A stretch of 64,000 bases of DNA from Neobacillus paridis (GCF_016765675.1 NZ_JAESWB010000247.1:112678-176677); one strand, 5' to 3'. Positions 1-10,093 are shown, numbered from the stretch's first letter. Notes: generated by a model from the sequence alone, not told the origin. Translations and numbers: made by a program.

Positions 1-56
1 CGCACATTCACTTCTTTTGTCCAAACACCGGTTTTGAAACCTTTCCATTGTTCCAT
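1..56 (-). CDS. pflB: Pyruvate formate-lyase, N-terminal fragment
   Basis: Only the first 18 codons lie in the window; the gene runs off the left edge. The translation starts MEQWKGFKTGVWTKEVNV, which matches the conserved N-terminus of Firmicutes formate acetyltransferase, the glycyl-radical enzyme that cleaves pyruvate to acetyl-CoA and formate under anoxia. An AGGGGTG ribosome site precedes the ATG. Identification rests on this short stretch alone, but the WxGF...W.KEVNVR pattern is distinctive. The product formate would be a substrate for the formate dehydrogenase at 31.8 kb. Confidence 0.75.
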   Translation of the reverse strand, partial: MEQWKGFKTGVWTKEVNV

Positions 57-116
57 TTTAAGTCACCCCTTACAGAAATAAAGAATATAACAGTTATTCT
101 TTTTTATCACAATTTA

Positions 117-180
117 AGTATAACAGATTTTTAATGTGAAACAATGAACAATTGTTAAGATATTGTGAAATCTTATTGTT
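117..180 (-). promoter_or_regulatory. pflB promoter with Rex/FNR-like dyads
   Basis: Read on the minus strand, TTGTTT (139-144) and TATACT (117-122) are spaced by 16 bp and form a plausible sigma-A promoter for pflB. The dyad TTGTTCATTGTTTCACAT (134-151) covers the -35. A second TTTCACAA-type half-site lies at 163-180. These resemble Rex (TTGTGAA-N-TTCACAA) or CRP/FNR-family boxes. Rex control of pfl is known in other Firmicutes; which regulator acts here is inference. Confidence 0.45.
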
Positions 181-280
181 TTAAAAATAAGTTACAAAAT
201 ATATTAAAAGTGTTACATTAAATATAAAAATCTGTATTATAATCATTTGCAGAAATTAGCAACTGTTATATAAAACAAAA

Positions 281-307
281 AGAACAGGAATCATCCCCTC
301 CTGTTCT
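281..307 (-). terminator. Rho-independent terminator of the cupredoxin gene
   Basis: Perfect 9-bp stem AGAACAGGA/TCCTGTTCT with a 9-nt loop, followed on the minus strand by a T-rich tail (TTTTTGTTTT). It overlaps the stop codon of the cupredoxin gene. Confidence 0.85.
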
Positions 308-758
308 AATCAACAACAATATAGGCAATCATTGGGCCATTATGGTCTCTGGTTGAATGGGCCTCACAAATTAATCGATAGGTTCCTTCTTTATCAAATT
401 GAAGAGGTACCACCGTCTCCTTTCCTTTCTGAACTGTCCCCTTAATGTCGGTTCCTTCGATATAAAAAGGGTGCTTTTCACCGTTTATCCCACTAATAAA
501 TAAATGTACTTTTTCACCTTTTTCTAAAGAGATTGTTCCCGGATCCCATCTGTAGGCCTCTAATTGCGTTCCGTTTTTTGTTGTTGTTTTGAATTCAGCA
601 GTTACCATATGAATCTCGCGAATACCTTCATCGGCTGTCTGATTAAAAACAGCGGCATCGCCAGCCTTCATCATAAACCAGGCTAATATAGCGGTTAACA
701 TAATCCCGATCGCTAAGAAGAAGACAAAGGTTTCCTTCTTAAATACTAGAAATTTCAT
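306..758 (-). CDS. Membrane-anchored cupredoxin-domain protein
   Basis: A 150-aa protein with one N-terminal membrane anchor (residues about 10-30) and an outside cupredoxin fold. The probable copper ligands His (HPFYIEG), Cys and His (CEAH) and a late Met (NGPMIAY) fit a mononuclear type 1-like site; a binuclear CuA site would need a second Cys. It resembles small extracytoplasmic cupredoxins of Bacillaceae found near respiratory genes. The start ATG has an AAGGAGG site at good distance. The gene is a single unit with its own terminator. An electron-carrier or copper-handling role is inferred; the partner is unknown. The Sco copper chaperone at 8.8 kb and nitrate reductase at 10 kb are nearby but not in the same operon. 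Confidence 0.75.
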   Translation of the reverse strand: MKFLVFKKETFVFFLAIGIMLTAILAWFMMKAGDAAVFNQTADEGIREIHMVTAEFKTTTKNGTQLEAYRWDPGTISLEKGEKVHLFISGINGEKHPFYIEGTDIKGTVQKGKETVVPLQFDKEGTYRLICEAHSTRDHNGPMIAYIVVD

Positions 759-898
759 TTCAAGTTCCTCCTTAAGAATTTGTCCTCATTCATTCATATG
801 CCTGATAGGGTGGAAAACTTGTCTGCATTTTTTAATTTATTAATGCGGCCTGTAGGTTAAATGGGGATGAAGCGGTCAAAAATAATGCATATATATCT

Positions 899-926
899 TT
901 GTTTTTCTTGTCGAAACGTTTATAGT
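899..926 (+). promoter_or_regulatory. Candidate sigma-A promoter of mprF
   Basis: TTGTTT (899-904), 16-bp spacer, TATAGT (921-926), about 34 bp before the likely TTG start. Visual match only. Confidence 0.35.
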
Positions 927-959
927 AAAAACAGGAATATAAAATAGGTGGTTTTCTTG

Positions 960-3485
960 TTGGGCATAAAAAAAGAAAAGATAGTCAAAGTAATAAAGTT
1001 CATTTTTCCACTATTTTTGTTAATACTCGCGGTTATTGAAATTAGAAAATTTACCGGGCATTTAAATGTTGAGTTACTTAAAAATGAATTAAATCAACTA
1101 AATGCCTGGGTCTTATTATTTATTATAGCGATCACCTTTGGTGCAGTTTTGCCAATGATTTTATACGATGTGATTTTAGTAAGAGTCTTACAGATCAAAG
1201 TTCCTAAGAAGGAACTGTTGGAACAATCGTTTATTGCCAATTCATTTTCTAATTTAATTGGCTTTGGCGGCCTGATAGGAGCCATGCTAAGAACATATTT
1301 TTTTCATAAGCTAGAGAACGATAAACGTAGATTGCTAAGTGTCATTGCTTCCGTGTCTTTTTTTTATTTAACCGGTATATCCGTTTTATCATGGGTTGTG
1401 ACCATTTTTTATCGGCATTTTCCGCTATTTGTTGATATTAAATGGCTTTATTTTGCTGTTTTAGCTGTGAGTTTGTATTTACCGGTATTTATCATGATCC
1501 ATTTGATCAATGCAAAGAAGAATAACCAGTCACTTATATCCATTAATGCTGGAATGAAGCTGATCGCAGTTTCCATTGTCGAATGGTTTGCTGTGTTTAT
1601 TGCGATTTACATCTTAAGCAATATATTGGGTATTAGCATTCCAATGACAAAGCTATTTCCGGTATACATTAGCTCCGCTTGTGCAGGGATCATTAGTATG
1701 ATTCCCGGGGGACTTGGCTCCTTTGATTTGGTTTTCATTTGGGGAATGCAGGATTTACATATTCCACAGGAAAAGGTTTTAGTTCTGCTCCTTTTATATC
1801 GGATAGGCTATTACTTTATTCCATTTTTAGTAAGCTCTGTATTCTTTGTCAAATTATATTGGAAAAAATGGAATCAATCATGGAATGATTTGCCAAAGGC
1901 AATTGTTCAAGGGCTGAGTCACATTATTCTGACGCTGCTCGTTTTTTCATCGGGATTAATCTTGCTTTTGTCAGCTAGTGTTCCGGGGATTATGTCCCGA
2001 CTGAGAATGGCCCAAGAACTTTTGGCTTTCCCAATCATTAATGTTTCCCATCAGCTTTCCGTGGCGACCGGCTTTTTATTGCTGGGCTTATCACGGGGGA
2101 TTGAGTATAGTGTCAAACGCACCTATGATGTAACAATGTTTGCTTTAATTCTAGCTGCATTATTTTCCATCTTTAAGGGGATCGACTATGAAGAAGCGAT
2201 TTTTTTAATCATTGTTGCCCTGATTCTCAGAATGTCCAAGGGACAGTTTTATCGAGAAAGCTACGTACTGACATGGGGAAAAACATTGTTTGACGTCTCG
2301 ATCATTGTCATCATCACTTCCATGTACTTGATAATCGGTTACCTTAATTTGCCAAGCGCGAAATTGGCGATGCCGGAAAAATTATTGCCATATGTTATTG
2401 TAGATTCCCATGATTTATTCACAAGCGCCTTCATTGGACTGCTGATCGCGTTTATGATTCTTTCTGCGGGTTATTTAATTAGTTTGCCAAAAAAGTGGGT
2501 ATTTGAAAAATCAATCGATGTGGAAAAAGAAATTCTCGATCATTTTTATAAATACAAAGGAAAAGTATTATCCCATTTAATCCTGTTACATGATAAATTT
2601 ATTTTTTGGAATAGCAAACGAAATATTTTATTTTCGTTTCAACAGTATGCGGATAAATTGATTGTTCTTGGGGAACCTGTCGGGGAACAAGCGGAAATAT
2701 CCAATGCCATAGCAGAATTTCAAGAAAAAGCCGATTTGTACGGCTATACTTTGGTATTTTATCAAGTTGGTGAAAAAATGCTGCCGCTTCTCCACAATCA
2801 CGGTTTTGCTTTCTTTAAGCTTGGGGAGGAAGCTGTCATTGATTTAAAGGAATTCTCGCTCTCCGACGATAAATTGCAAAATTTACAGGCAATTGAAAAT
2901 AAGTTCTCTCGTGATCAATATACTTTCGAATTGCTGGAACCGCCATTTTCGGAAAAGCTTTTTCAGGAATTAAAGGAGATATCAATAGATTGGCTGCAGG
3001 GGAGGAAGGAAAAGGGCTTTTCATTGGGATATTTTGATAAAAACTATTTGAATAAAGCACCAATTGCGATTGTTAGAGATAATAATTTACAAATTCTGGG
3101 GTTTGTGAGCATCATGTATGTTTATGATCAGCAGACCATTTCAGTTGATTTGATGCGTTTCAAACATGATGTTAGACCCGGTACAGTTGATTTTCTCTTC
3201 CTTTCATTGATTGAGTGGGCGAAGAGCCAAGGCTATGAGCGTTTAAATTTGGGGATGGCGCCGTTAGCCAATGTGGGATTATCAAAATTTGCTTTCTTAA
3301 GTGAAAAAATCGCCTCGCAAATTTTTTTACATGGTCATTTAATTTATCATTTTGAAGAGTTAGAAGAATTTAAAGAAAAATATACAAATATTTGGAAACC
3401 AAAATATATAGCGTATCGTAAAAAATCATCACTTCCTTTTATAATGGCACAAATTTCGCTGTTGATATCGAAAAAAAGAGAATAG
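960..3485 (+). CDS. mprF: Phosphatidylglycerol lysyltransferase/flippase
   Basis: MprF transfers lysine from Lys-tRNA to phosphatidylglycerol and flips the product to the outer leaflet, lowering surface charge and sensitivity to cationic peptides. The product (about 841 aa) has the family layout: about 14 membrane segments (residues 10-510), with the flippase part first, then a soluble C-terminal GNAT-like DUF2156 synthase domain (about 540-830) carrying the conserved LMRFKHDVRPGTVDFLF and NLGMAPLANVG stretches. Length is typical. The GTG at 948 lies inside the AGGTGG ribosome site (946-951), so TTG at 960, spaced 8 nt, is the better start. The gene is monocistronic with a strong terminator. 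Confidence 0.93.
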   Translation: MGIKKEKIVKVIKFIFPLFLLILAVIEIRKFTGHLNVELLKNELNQLNAWVLLFIIAITFGAVLPMILYDVILVRVLQIKVPKKELLEQSFIANSFSNLIGFGGLIGAMLRTYFFHKLENDKRRLLSVIASVSFFYLTGISVLSWVVTIFYRHFPLFVDIKWLYFAVLAVSLYLPVFIMIHLINAKKNNQSLISINAGMKLIAVSIVEWFAVFIAIYILSNILGISIPMTKLFPVYISSACAGIISMIPGGLGSFDLVFIWGMQDLHIPQEKVLVLLLLYRIGYYFIPFLVSSVFFVKLYWKKWNQSWNDLPKAIVQGLSHIILTLLVFSSGLILLLSASVPGIMSRLRMAQELLAFPIINVSHQLSVATGFLLLGLSRGIEYSVKRTYDVTMFALILAALFSIFKGIDYEEAIFLIIVALILRMSKGQFYRESYVLTWGKTLFDVSIIVIITSMYLIIGYLNLPSAKLAMPEKLLPYVIVDSHDLFTSAFIGLLIAFMILSAGYLISLPKKWVFEKSIDVEKEILDHFYKYKGKVLSHLILLHDKFIFWNSKRNILFSFQQYADKLIVLGEPVGEQAEISNAIAEFQEKADLYGYTLVFYQVGEKMLPLLHNHGFAFFKLGEEAVIDLKEFSLSDDKLQNLQAIENKFSRDQYTFELLEPPFSEKLFQELKEISIDWLQGRKEKGFSLGYFDKNYLNKAPIAIVRDNNLQILGFVSIMYVYDQQTISVDLMRFKHDVRPGTVDFLFLSLIEWAKSQGYERLNLGMAPLANVGLSKFAFLSEKIASQIFLHGHLIYHFEELEEFKEKYTNIWKPKYIAYRKKSSLPFIMAQISLLISKKRE

Positions 3486-3495
3486 AAATGGCGAG

Positions 3496-3527
3496 AAACG
3501 GTAAGAAAACTGCTTACCGTTTTTTTA
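3496..3527 (+). terminator. Terminator after mprF
   Basis: Stem AAACGGTAAG/CTTACCGTTT (10 bp) with a 7-nt loop, running directly into a T7 tract. Confidence 0.9.
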
Positions 3528-3616
3528 TGATAAACTTTTTTTGGAAAAACTATTTTTTCTTATTAATAATCTGTTAAAATATATGAGGATTATAGTACTT
3601 ATTAAGGGTGTTCATA

Positions 3617-4774
3617 TTGAGAAAATTTGTAGCAGGTTTTTCTTTCATTATTATGCTGTTTTCAATCCAAACGATCACATATGCTAAAAGTGATCCAAAA
3701 TTGGCATTGAAAAGTGAGGCAGCCATTCTTTTAGACTCCGAAACAAACGCGGTTCTATACAGTAAAAATGCCGATAAAAAAATGTATCCGGCCAGTCTAA
3801 CTAAAATTGCGACAGCCATATATGCGATTGAAAAGGGCGATTTAAACAGTATTGCGACTGTAAGCGACAATGCCGTAAGACAGGACGGCACGAGAGTTTA
3901 TTTAGTTGAGGGTGAAAAATTACCGTTAATCAAATTGGTCCAAGGCATGCTGATCAATTCCGGAAATGATGCTGCGGTGGCCGTGGCCGAACAGGTAGAT
4001 GGCAGTGTTAACCAATTTGCCAAAAATCTAAATGAATATCTAAAAACAACTATCGGTGTCCACCATACTCATTTTACAAATCCAAGTGGTTTATTTGACA
4101 AAAATCATTATACGACCGCCAGTGATATGGCCTTAATCACTAATTATGCAATAAAAAACCCTGTTTTTGCCAAGATTTTCGGGACGAAAAAAATTCATTG
4201 GGTAGGAAAGTCCTGGAATACAAATATCCTTTCCCACCATAAGATGTTGATTGGTGAGTTCCCTTACAAAGGTATTACAGGTGGGAAAACGGGGTATACG
4301 ACAGAATCAAAGCAAACTTTATCGACGACAGCGGATAATGGAAAAATAAAATTAACCGCAGTCGTCCTTAAATCTGATTTGAAACAAGATAAATATGTTG
4401 ATACGGCGCATTTATTTAACTATGGGTTTAAATTCTTTCGTGATCAAACGATAAAACAGGGAGAGAGATTCAAAAAGGCCTCTAAGGAATACCATTCTGA
4501 CGGAGATATCCTTGTTACAGAAGATATACGCGGGACAACCAAAGATTTAACTGATAGCGGGGCCCTTTTGATTAAAAACAAACAAGGAAAGGTTCTTCAA
4601 ACGGTTCAATTAAAGCCATTGGAATTAAAGCCGGCAGCAGCACCGAAAAAAGCTGTTGAACCAAAAGAAAATGAACAGCCGCGATTTGAATCAATGGCAA
4701 TATTTGGATTAATGTTTATCGTTGCTGCTTTGATTGTTGCTGGGACTGTCAGGAAGCTTAGCAGAAAGTATTAG
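3617..4774 (+). CDS. D-alanyl-D-alanine carboxypeptidase (DacF/DacB-type)
   Basis: A low-molecular-mass penicillin-binding protein that trims the terminal D-Ala of peptidoglycan stem peptides outside the cell. All three active-site motifs are present: SLTK (Ser about residue 60), SGN (SGNDAAVAV) and KTG (GGKTGYTT). It has an N-terminal signal peptide ending near TYA-KS, and a C-terminal hydrophobic anchor (FGLMFIVAALIVAGTV) that tethers it to the membrane. The GTG at 3608 sits in the AAGGGTG ribosome site, so TTG at 3617 is the likely start. It is a single gene with a terminator. It belongs to the DacA/DacF family; whether it acts in growth or in spore cortex formation cannot be told from sequence. 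Confidence 0.9.
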   Translation: MRKFVAGFSFIIMLFSIQTITYAKSDPKLALKSEAAILLDSETNAVLYSKNADKKMYPASLTKIATAIYAIEKGDLNSIATVSDNAVRQDGTRVYLVEGEKLPLIKLVQGMLINSGNDAAVAVAEQVDGSVNQFAKNLNEYLKTTIGVHHTHFTNPSGLFDKNHYTTASDMALITNYAIKNPVFAKIFGTKKIHWVGKSWNTNILSHHKMLIGEFPYKGITGGKTGYTTESKQTLSTTADNGKIKLTAVVLKSDLKQDKYVDTAHLFNYGFKFFRDQTIKQGERFKKASKEYHSDGDILVTEDIRGTTKDLTDSGALLIKNKQGKVLQTVQLKPLELKPAAAPKKAVEPKENEQPRFESMAIFGLMFIVAALIVAGTVRKLSRKY

Positions 4775-4781
4775 AAAGATG

Positions 4782-4824
4782 AAAAGGCGATGAAAAGGAA
4801 CCAAACTTTTCATTGCCTTTTTTT
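4782..4824. terminator. Bidirectional terminator between carboxypeptidase and gerP-like gene
   Basis: Long stem AAAAGGCGATGAAAAG/CTTTTCATTGCCTTTT (one G-T pair) with T7 on the plus side and a TTTT run on the minus side. It serves the two convergent genes. Confidence 0.85.
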
Positions 4825-4826
4825 GG

Positions 4827-5093
4827 CTATTCCAAATCACAGTCCTGAATATTGGGCAGGGTGGATTCGAAGGAAGACGGTGAATCTATTTGGTCACGAT
4901 CATCGACAAAACTTCTTGTGGCAAAAAAGTCACTTTGGTCACCAAAATTTTGCCCGTAGCCCTGATTTTTTTTATCGGAATTATGCCATTCTGCCAATAG
5001 ATTTTGTCCAATATTGACAGCAGAGGCATTTTCAAAGGAATTAATTTTTATCATAAATATATTAATATTAATAAATGGAGCGGGAGTCGGCAT
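4827..5093 (-). CDS. GerPA/GerPF-family spore germination protein
   Basis: An 88-aa protein with the GerPA/PF layout: a short hydrophobic beta-rich N-terminus (FININIFMIKINS), a conserved middle on the pattern ENASAVNIGQNLL, and a polar tail rich in Gly, Gln and Asp. GerP proteins sit in the spore coat and help germinants pass through it. The start ATG has an excellent AAGGAGGAG site, which separates this ORF from the overlapping plus-strand shadow. It lies apart from a full gerPABCDEF operon but within 1 kb of a GerPC-like gene and a small heat-shock gene. Probably sporulation-controlled, but no sigma-K promoter could be assigned with confidence. Confidence 0.75.
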   Translation of the reverse strand: MPTPAPFININIFMIKINSFENASAVNIGQNLLAEWHNSDKKNQGYGQNFGDQSDFFATRSFVDDRDQIDSPSSFESTLPNIQDCDLE

Positions 5094-5254
5094 GTCATCT
5101 CCTCCTTATCGTTGCTTAAAATATATGCAGGGATCAGCTGTTTAAGAAATCTTAGGGTAAAAATTGGTTTAAATTAACTCAATCAAAAGTATGATGTAGT
5201 AATAGAAAAAATGAGTTCATTTTTTTAATGGATGGTTAGAGGGGGTAGAGCTGC

Positions 5255-5743
5255 ATGGATGTGGAGAAATTAAAGCAATGGCTCGATGTTGCCAAAAGTA
5301 TGCAAGGGGGCGATTTCTGGGGCAATATATTTGACCAGGAGTTTGCCAAGCAATTTATCAACGAACAGCAGATGAAGGGCCCCTTTTCTAACACTAATCA
5401 ACAAGCTTCCCGGGATGCAGGCTCTGCACGGACATTTCCGATCATTGATGTGCTTGAAGGAGAAGAAGAAGTAATCATCATTATTGAGCTGCCTGGTATA
5501 TTAAAAGAAAATGTTGAACTAGGTTTGAACAACAATATTCTTACCGTAAAAGGCAAGGCTCTGCCGCTCCATCCACAATTAAAATTAAGCTATTCGGAAA
5601 GGTTTTATGGTGATTTTCAACGGCAGATCACATTGCCTGATTCCATTACTCCAAATGAAATAAGCGCTAAATTTTGGAACGGAGTTTTACTCGTTAGATA
5701 TCCAAGGATGGTGGACAAGGGAGAAATGATTCCCATCGACTAA
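5255..5743 (+). CDS. Hsp20/alpha-crystallin small heat-shock protein
   Basis: A 162-aa ATP-independent holdase chaperone or coat-type sHSP. The alpha-crystallin domain spans about residues 60-155, with the typical IIIELPGILKENVEL strand and the NGVLLVRYP (GVL) motif near the C-terminus. The N-terminal arm is Gln/Asn-rich. In Bacillus this subgroup includes the coat proteins CotM/CotP; placement between two GerP-like genes supports a spore role by inference. The ATG follows a GAGGGGG site. Confidence 0.85.
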   Translation: MDVEKLKQWLDVAKSMQGGDFWGNIFDQEFAKQFINEQQMKGPFSNTNQQASRDAGSARTFPIIDVLEGEEEVIIIIELPGILKENVELGLNNNILTVKGKALPLHPQLKLSYSERFYGDFQRQITLPDSITPNEISAKFWNGVLLVRYPRMVDKGEMIPID

Positions 5744-5830
5744 AACGGATTAGATTTTCTTTCGTACATGTTCAGCTGATTTTCCCATATACATAAAGTA
5801 AGGGATTGAAAAGAGGAGCGTTCCGCGGAG

Positions 5831-6238
5831 ATGTCAATAAAAAATTTATTTTCCATATTTCACAAAAATGAACGTGAAAAGGAACTAATGAAAAAACTGA
5901 CTTTACTTGACCTGAGTATCAAGGAACTAGAAACAGCTTTATTTGCTCTTCAAGCTCAATCTCAAGTAGACAAGACGAGCAAAACAACTGAACCTCCAAT
6001 TATAATCGAGAAGATAAATATCGAAAAAATTATTTTGGATAAATACGAACTTAATAATAATTTTGGCCAGCTGGGAATTAAAGAACTAAAGGGGAAATTA
6101 AATATTGGTGCAACCTACGGTGCTGAATTTACACCACAGCTGGACGAGGAAGAAAAGAATTCGGAAATGAAACAGGAAAAAGTTGAGGCTGAAGAAACAA
6201 GCGGACCGAAAATTAATATCAAGGCAAAAAAAGACTAA
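5831..6238 (+). CDS. GerPC-like spore protein
   Basis: A 135-aa protein. An N-terminal coiled-coil (about 12-45) is followed by the stretch INIEKIILDKYELNNNFGQL and then IKELKGKLNIGATYG, which matches the GerPC signature (a VEKIEYKFDQL-like strand, then ETLEGTLNIG). The C-terminus is a short charged tail. GerPC acts with the other GerP proteins in coat permeability to germinants. The product is shorter than GerPC of a canonical gerP operon (around 200 aa), so it may be a stand-alone paralogue. The ribosome site is not ideal (GAGGAG 13 nt upstream), so the start is slightly uncertain. Confidence 0.6.
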   Translation: MSIKNLFSIFHKNEREKELMKKLTLLDLSIKELETALFALQAQSQVDKTSKTTEPPIIIEKINIEKIILDKYELNNNFGQLGIKELKGKLNIGATYGAEFTPQLDEEEKNSEMKQEKVEAEETSGPKINIKAKKD

Positions 6239-6256
6239 AGATGATCCTTTAGTCTT
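6231..6256 (-). terminator. Terminator of the YkuS-like gene
   Basis: 10-bp perfect stem AAGACTAAAG/CTTTAGTCTT with a T7 tract on the minus strand. Confidence 0.8.
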
Positions 6257-6262
6257 AAAAAA

Positions 6263-6505
6263 CTATTGAAGTCTGTTCTCTACCTCGCGGCAAACTTCAT
6301 CTGCAGACATTCCTCTTGCTTCAATTACCGGTGCTTTCGTGATTGTCTCTTGCATTCCCATTACGTTGGAATCCAAACCAGTGACGACACAGCAGTCCAC
6401 ATTACGGGCATCTGATTCCTGCTTTAATTCCACCACATCGTAACCCTTATCACGTAAAGCCCTTGTCACATTTGTCAGCGATTGTTCTACTCCAATCTTT
6501 GCCAT
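6263..6505 (-). CDS. ykuS: YkuS/UPF0180-family small protein
   Basis: An 80-aa protein beginning MAKIGVEQSLTNVTRALR, with the family pattern: an N-terminal helix, a YDVVEL strand, a CCVVTGLDSNVMGM segment and an EARGMSADEVCREVENRL C-terminal helix. UPF0180 members are small cytosolic proteins of unknown function common in Bacillaceae. A GTG lies 9 nt upstream in frame, but the GGAGG site is spaced 8 nt from the ATG at 6505, so that ATG is the start. Monocistronic with its own terminator. Confidence 0.85.
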   Translation of the reverse strand: MAKIGVEQSLTNVTRALRDKGYDVVELKQESDARNVDCCVVTGLDSNVMGMQETITKAPVIEARGMSADEVCREVENRLQ

Positions 6506-6621
6506 ATAAAACACCTCCTCTGACCATTATCGTCCCTAATTTTTTCAAAAATATTCAAGTATATTTATTCGGGTATATTGGAACCATTTATTCCAAACGC
6601 TAAGTGTGGAGGTGTTTTGAA

Positions 6622-6762
6622 ATGGGAAAACAAAGTAAACGCAAAGCCGACCCGTCTACCATTGGGCTTGGTTCACCACAAGTAGAAGGGCAAGGGACGA
6701 CGAATGGGGAAACAGGAATGAAAGAAGTATCTTCTGCGCGAAGAAAACAGAAACGATACTAA
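6622..6762 (+). CDS. Small basic protein, possibly YuzL-like
   Basis: A 46-aa ORF starting MGKQSKRKADPSTIGLGSPQ and ending in SARRKQKRY. It has a GGAGGTG ribosome site 7-8 nt before the ATG. The composition (Lys/Arg-rich ends around a Gly/Thr/Glu-rich middle) is like that of small spore or DNA-associated proteins. The KRKADPS.IGL..P.VEG start recalls the YuzL family; this is from memory and tentative. No function is known. Confidence 0.6.
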   Translation: MGKQSKRKADPSTIGLGSPQVEGQGTTNGETGMKEVSSARRKQKRY

Positions 6763-6777
6763 TTAAGCAGGCTGAAA

Positions 6778-6803
6778 AGGGCACCAACAGATCTGTGGTG
6801 CCC
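6778..6803 (-). terminator. Terminator of the ABC-F gene
   Basis: Stem GGGCACCA/TGGTGCCC with a 10-nt loop and TTTT on the minus strand. Confidence 0.8.
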
Positions 6804-6813
6804 CCTAAACAAA

Positions 6814-8433
<1,620 letters not shown>

Positions 8434-8610
8434 CTAAAACATCCTCCAAAAAAACATATTGCTTATCATTATACCATTTATAAAGGGGAAGGGCGAATAA
8501 TTAAAAAAAGGGGAGCAAGGAAATTTTCCAAAAAAATTTTTATGTTTTCACACTTTATTCATAATTTTGGTGTAAAATGAAACTAAGCAGTTTTAAAGAA
8601 GGTGAAGAGT

Positions 8611-8745
8611 GTGGCCAAGAAACAACTAACGGAACTCGTAAACAAGTTAAAAAAGTCAGGAATTCAAGCGAGTTTAACAAAACCAAAGTCTAATTACCTT
8701 TTATCTTTACAACAGCTCAAAAAATGTCCTTCATCTGTGAATTAA
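8611..8745 (+). CDS. Small hypothetical protein (44 aa)
   Basis: GTG-start ORF preceded by GAAGGTGA, encoding MAKKQLTELVNKLKKSGIQA and a Lys/Ser/Leu-rich tail that ends CPSSVN. A promoter-like TTCACA...TAAAAT lies about 50 bp upstream and a terminator directly follows. The compact transcription unit supports a real gene. I do not recognise the family. Confidence 0.5.
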   Translation: MAKKQLTELVNKLKKSGIQASLTKPKSNYLLSLQQLKKCPSSVN

Positions 8746-8760
8746 TAAGAGAATAGGTAT

Positions 8761-8796
8761 AAAAAGCGATTAATCCCTAAGGACTAACCGCTTTTT
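8761..8796. terminator. Bidirectional terminator
   Basis: Imperfect stem AAAAAGCG-ATTAATCC / GGACTAAC-CGCTTTTTT with a CTAA loop, between the 44-aa ORF and the convergent Sco gene. Confidence 0.75.
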
Positions 8797-8800
8797 TATG

Positions 8801-9403
8801 TTATTCCAATTTGTCGATGATTTTATCATATACATCTTGTTGATTAAAGTCTTTTCCCATTGGAAATTTGGCAATAAATTTATTGTTTTTATCGACCAAA
8901 TATGTAAAGGTGGTATGAACAAATTGTCCATTTCCCGGGTCCTTGAACTGGAATTGCAAGGCATCGGTAATTTTTTTAAGTTTTTTCTGATCCGCCTTAA
9001 TATTTTGCGGATCCCCAGTCAAAAATACCCAATGCTTTCCGTTTTCAATTCCAAAACCTTTCATGTATCGGGTTAATGCTTCGGGTGTATCGCGATAGGG
9101 GTCAATTGTAATCGTAATAAATTCAATATTCTTCCCAAATACCCCTTTTTTCTCAAGCTGCTGTTTTAAGCCGACCATTTTTTGTGTTGTCGTTGGACAT
9201 ACGTCCGGGCAATGAGTGTAAGCAAACTCAATCAGCTTTAATTTTGTTTTATCTTTACCAAATGTATATTGATCACCATTCTGATTGATCAGGGTAACAT
9301 CTGATGGTATGGCTGCATTTGCGTCCCGAATAAGAAAAAATGAAATCCCGGCTGCAATTCCAAAGAAAATCGCCAGACCGCAAATAAGATAGATCTTTTT
9401 CAA
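8801..9403 (-). CDS. SCO1/SenC-family copper chaperone
   Basis: A 200-aa membrane-anchored thioredoxin-fold protein. It has an N-terminal anchor (residues 4-25), the copper/redox motif CPDVCP (CxxxC) and the distal His in QFVHTTFTYLVD. Sco proteins deliver copper to the CuA site of cytochrome c oxidase, or act in thiol-redox handling of it; the Bacillus homologue is YpmQ/BsSco. The start is TTG with a GGAGGGGAG site. It stands alone, so its target cannot be read from context; the cupredoxin at 306-758 could also be a copper client. Confidence 0.88.
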   Translation of the reverse strand: MKKIYLICGLAIFFGIAAGISFFLIRDANAAIPSDVTLINQNGDQYTFGKDKTKLKLIEFAYTHCPDVCPTTTQKMVGLKQQLEKKGVFGKNIEFITITIDPYRDTPEALTRYMKGFGIENGKHWVFLTGDPQNIKADQKKLKKITDALQFQFKDPGNGQFVHTTFTYLVDKNNKFIAKFPMGKDFNQQDVYDKIIDKLE

Positions 9404-9527
9404 GTGTCTCCCCTCCTACTATATAAGATAAAGAAATTTTTTGAAAAAAGATATGGATAATTTGTGAACAAGAATAAGAACTTAAAAAGAATAATAATTT
9501 GAAACTGAAAAAAGCTGCCTGTGTCAG

Positions 9528-9956
9528 TCAGCCTTTTTGCTCCACGAATAATTTACTCTCTTCTTCCATATTATGAATTTCAAACACGACCAGTAATGCA
9601 TCGAAGCAACGGACAATTTCTTCCGTCAACTCTGAGGTTTCCCATCTGTGTTTTATCTGCTTAACAATTAATTCCAAGATTTCATGATCTCTTTTTAATT
9701 GAATAATCGTTTCCAACAGGTCCGGATTTTCAGCCAGCTTTTCTTCAAAAAAACCCTCCTCTTCTGACTGAGCATGGGCCAATGTCCTTGTTTCCCAATG
9801 TTCGAGTAATGCATCACATACCTCTTTTTGCTGCTGTTGTTTTTTATGATCCTTGAACAGCTCTTTTAGAACATTGGTCAATTCTCTTGCTTCTGTAAAA
9901 ATACCGTCATGAATGGCATGGTGGGAATGTTTCTTTCTTAGTGATGGCCCGGTCAT
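9528..9956 (-). CDS. Hemerythrin-like domain protein
   Basis: A 142-aa four-helix protein with the spaced His/Glu pattern of hemerythrin-like cation-binding domains: HSHHAIHDG near the N-terminus, HAQSEEEGFFEE, RDHEILELIVKQIKHRWE and HNMEEESKLF. The class binds a di-iron site and serves in O2/NO sensing or in iron-centre repair (as in YtfE/ScdA), but this one lacks the extra N-terminal Cys domain. An ATG 18 nt upstream lies within the ribosome site, so the ATG at 9956 (after AAGGAGA) is the start. It is divergent from narGHJI, which suggests a link to nitrate/NO metabolism (inference). Confidence 0.7.
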   Translation of the reverse strand: MTGPSLRKKHSHHAIHDGIFTEARELTNVLKELFKDHKKQQQQKEVCDALLEHWETRTLAHAQSEEEGFFEEKLAENPDLLETIIQLKRDHEILELIVKQIKHRWETSELTEEIVRCFDALLVVFEIHNMEEESKLFVEQKG

Positions 9957-10040
9957 GTCAATTCTCCTTTCCAATTTTTCTTTCTTCAGTCATTTCCAAC
10001 CTATGGATTATTTAAAACAAACCTGAACTGAAAGAATAGA

Positions 10041-10069
10041 TTTACAGTTAATGGATACATTACTAGATA
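10041..10069 (+). promoter_or_regulatory. Candidate narG promoter
   Basis: TTTACA (10041-10046), 17-bp spacer, TAGATA (10064-10069), 25 bp before the narG ATG. No convincing FNR or ResD box was found by eye in the short 9957-10093 gap. Confidence 0.4.
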
Positions 10070-10093
10070 AAAATGTTTAAAGAAGGTGAGAAT

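Noticed and set aside
10073..10093. ATG 10073 as narG start
   Set aside because: It lies upstream of and includes the GAAGGTGAG ribosome site; ATG 10094 matches known NarG length.
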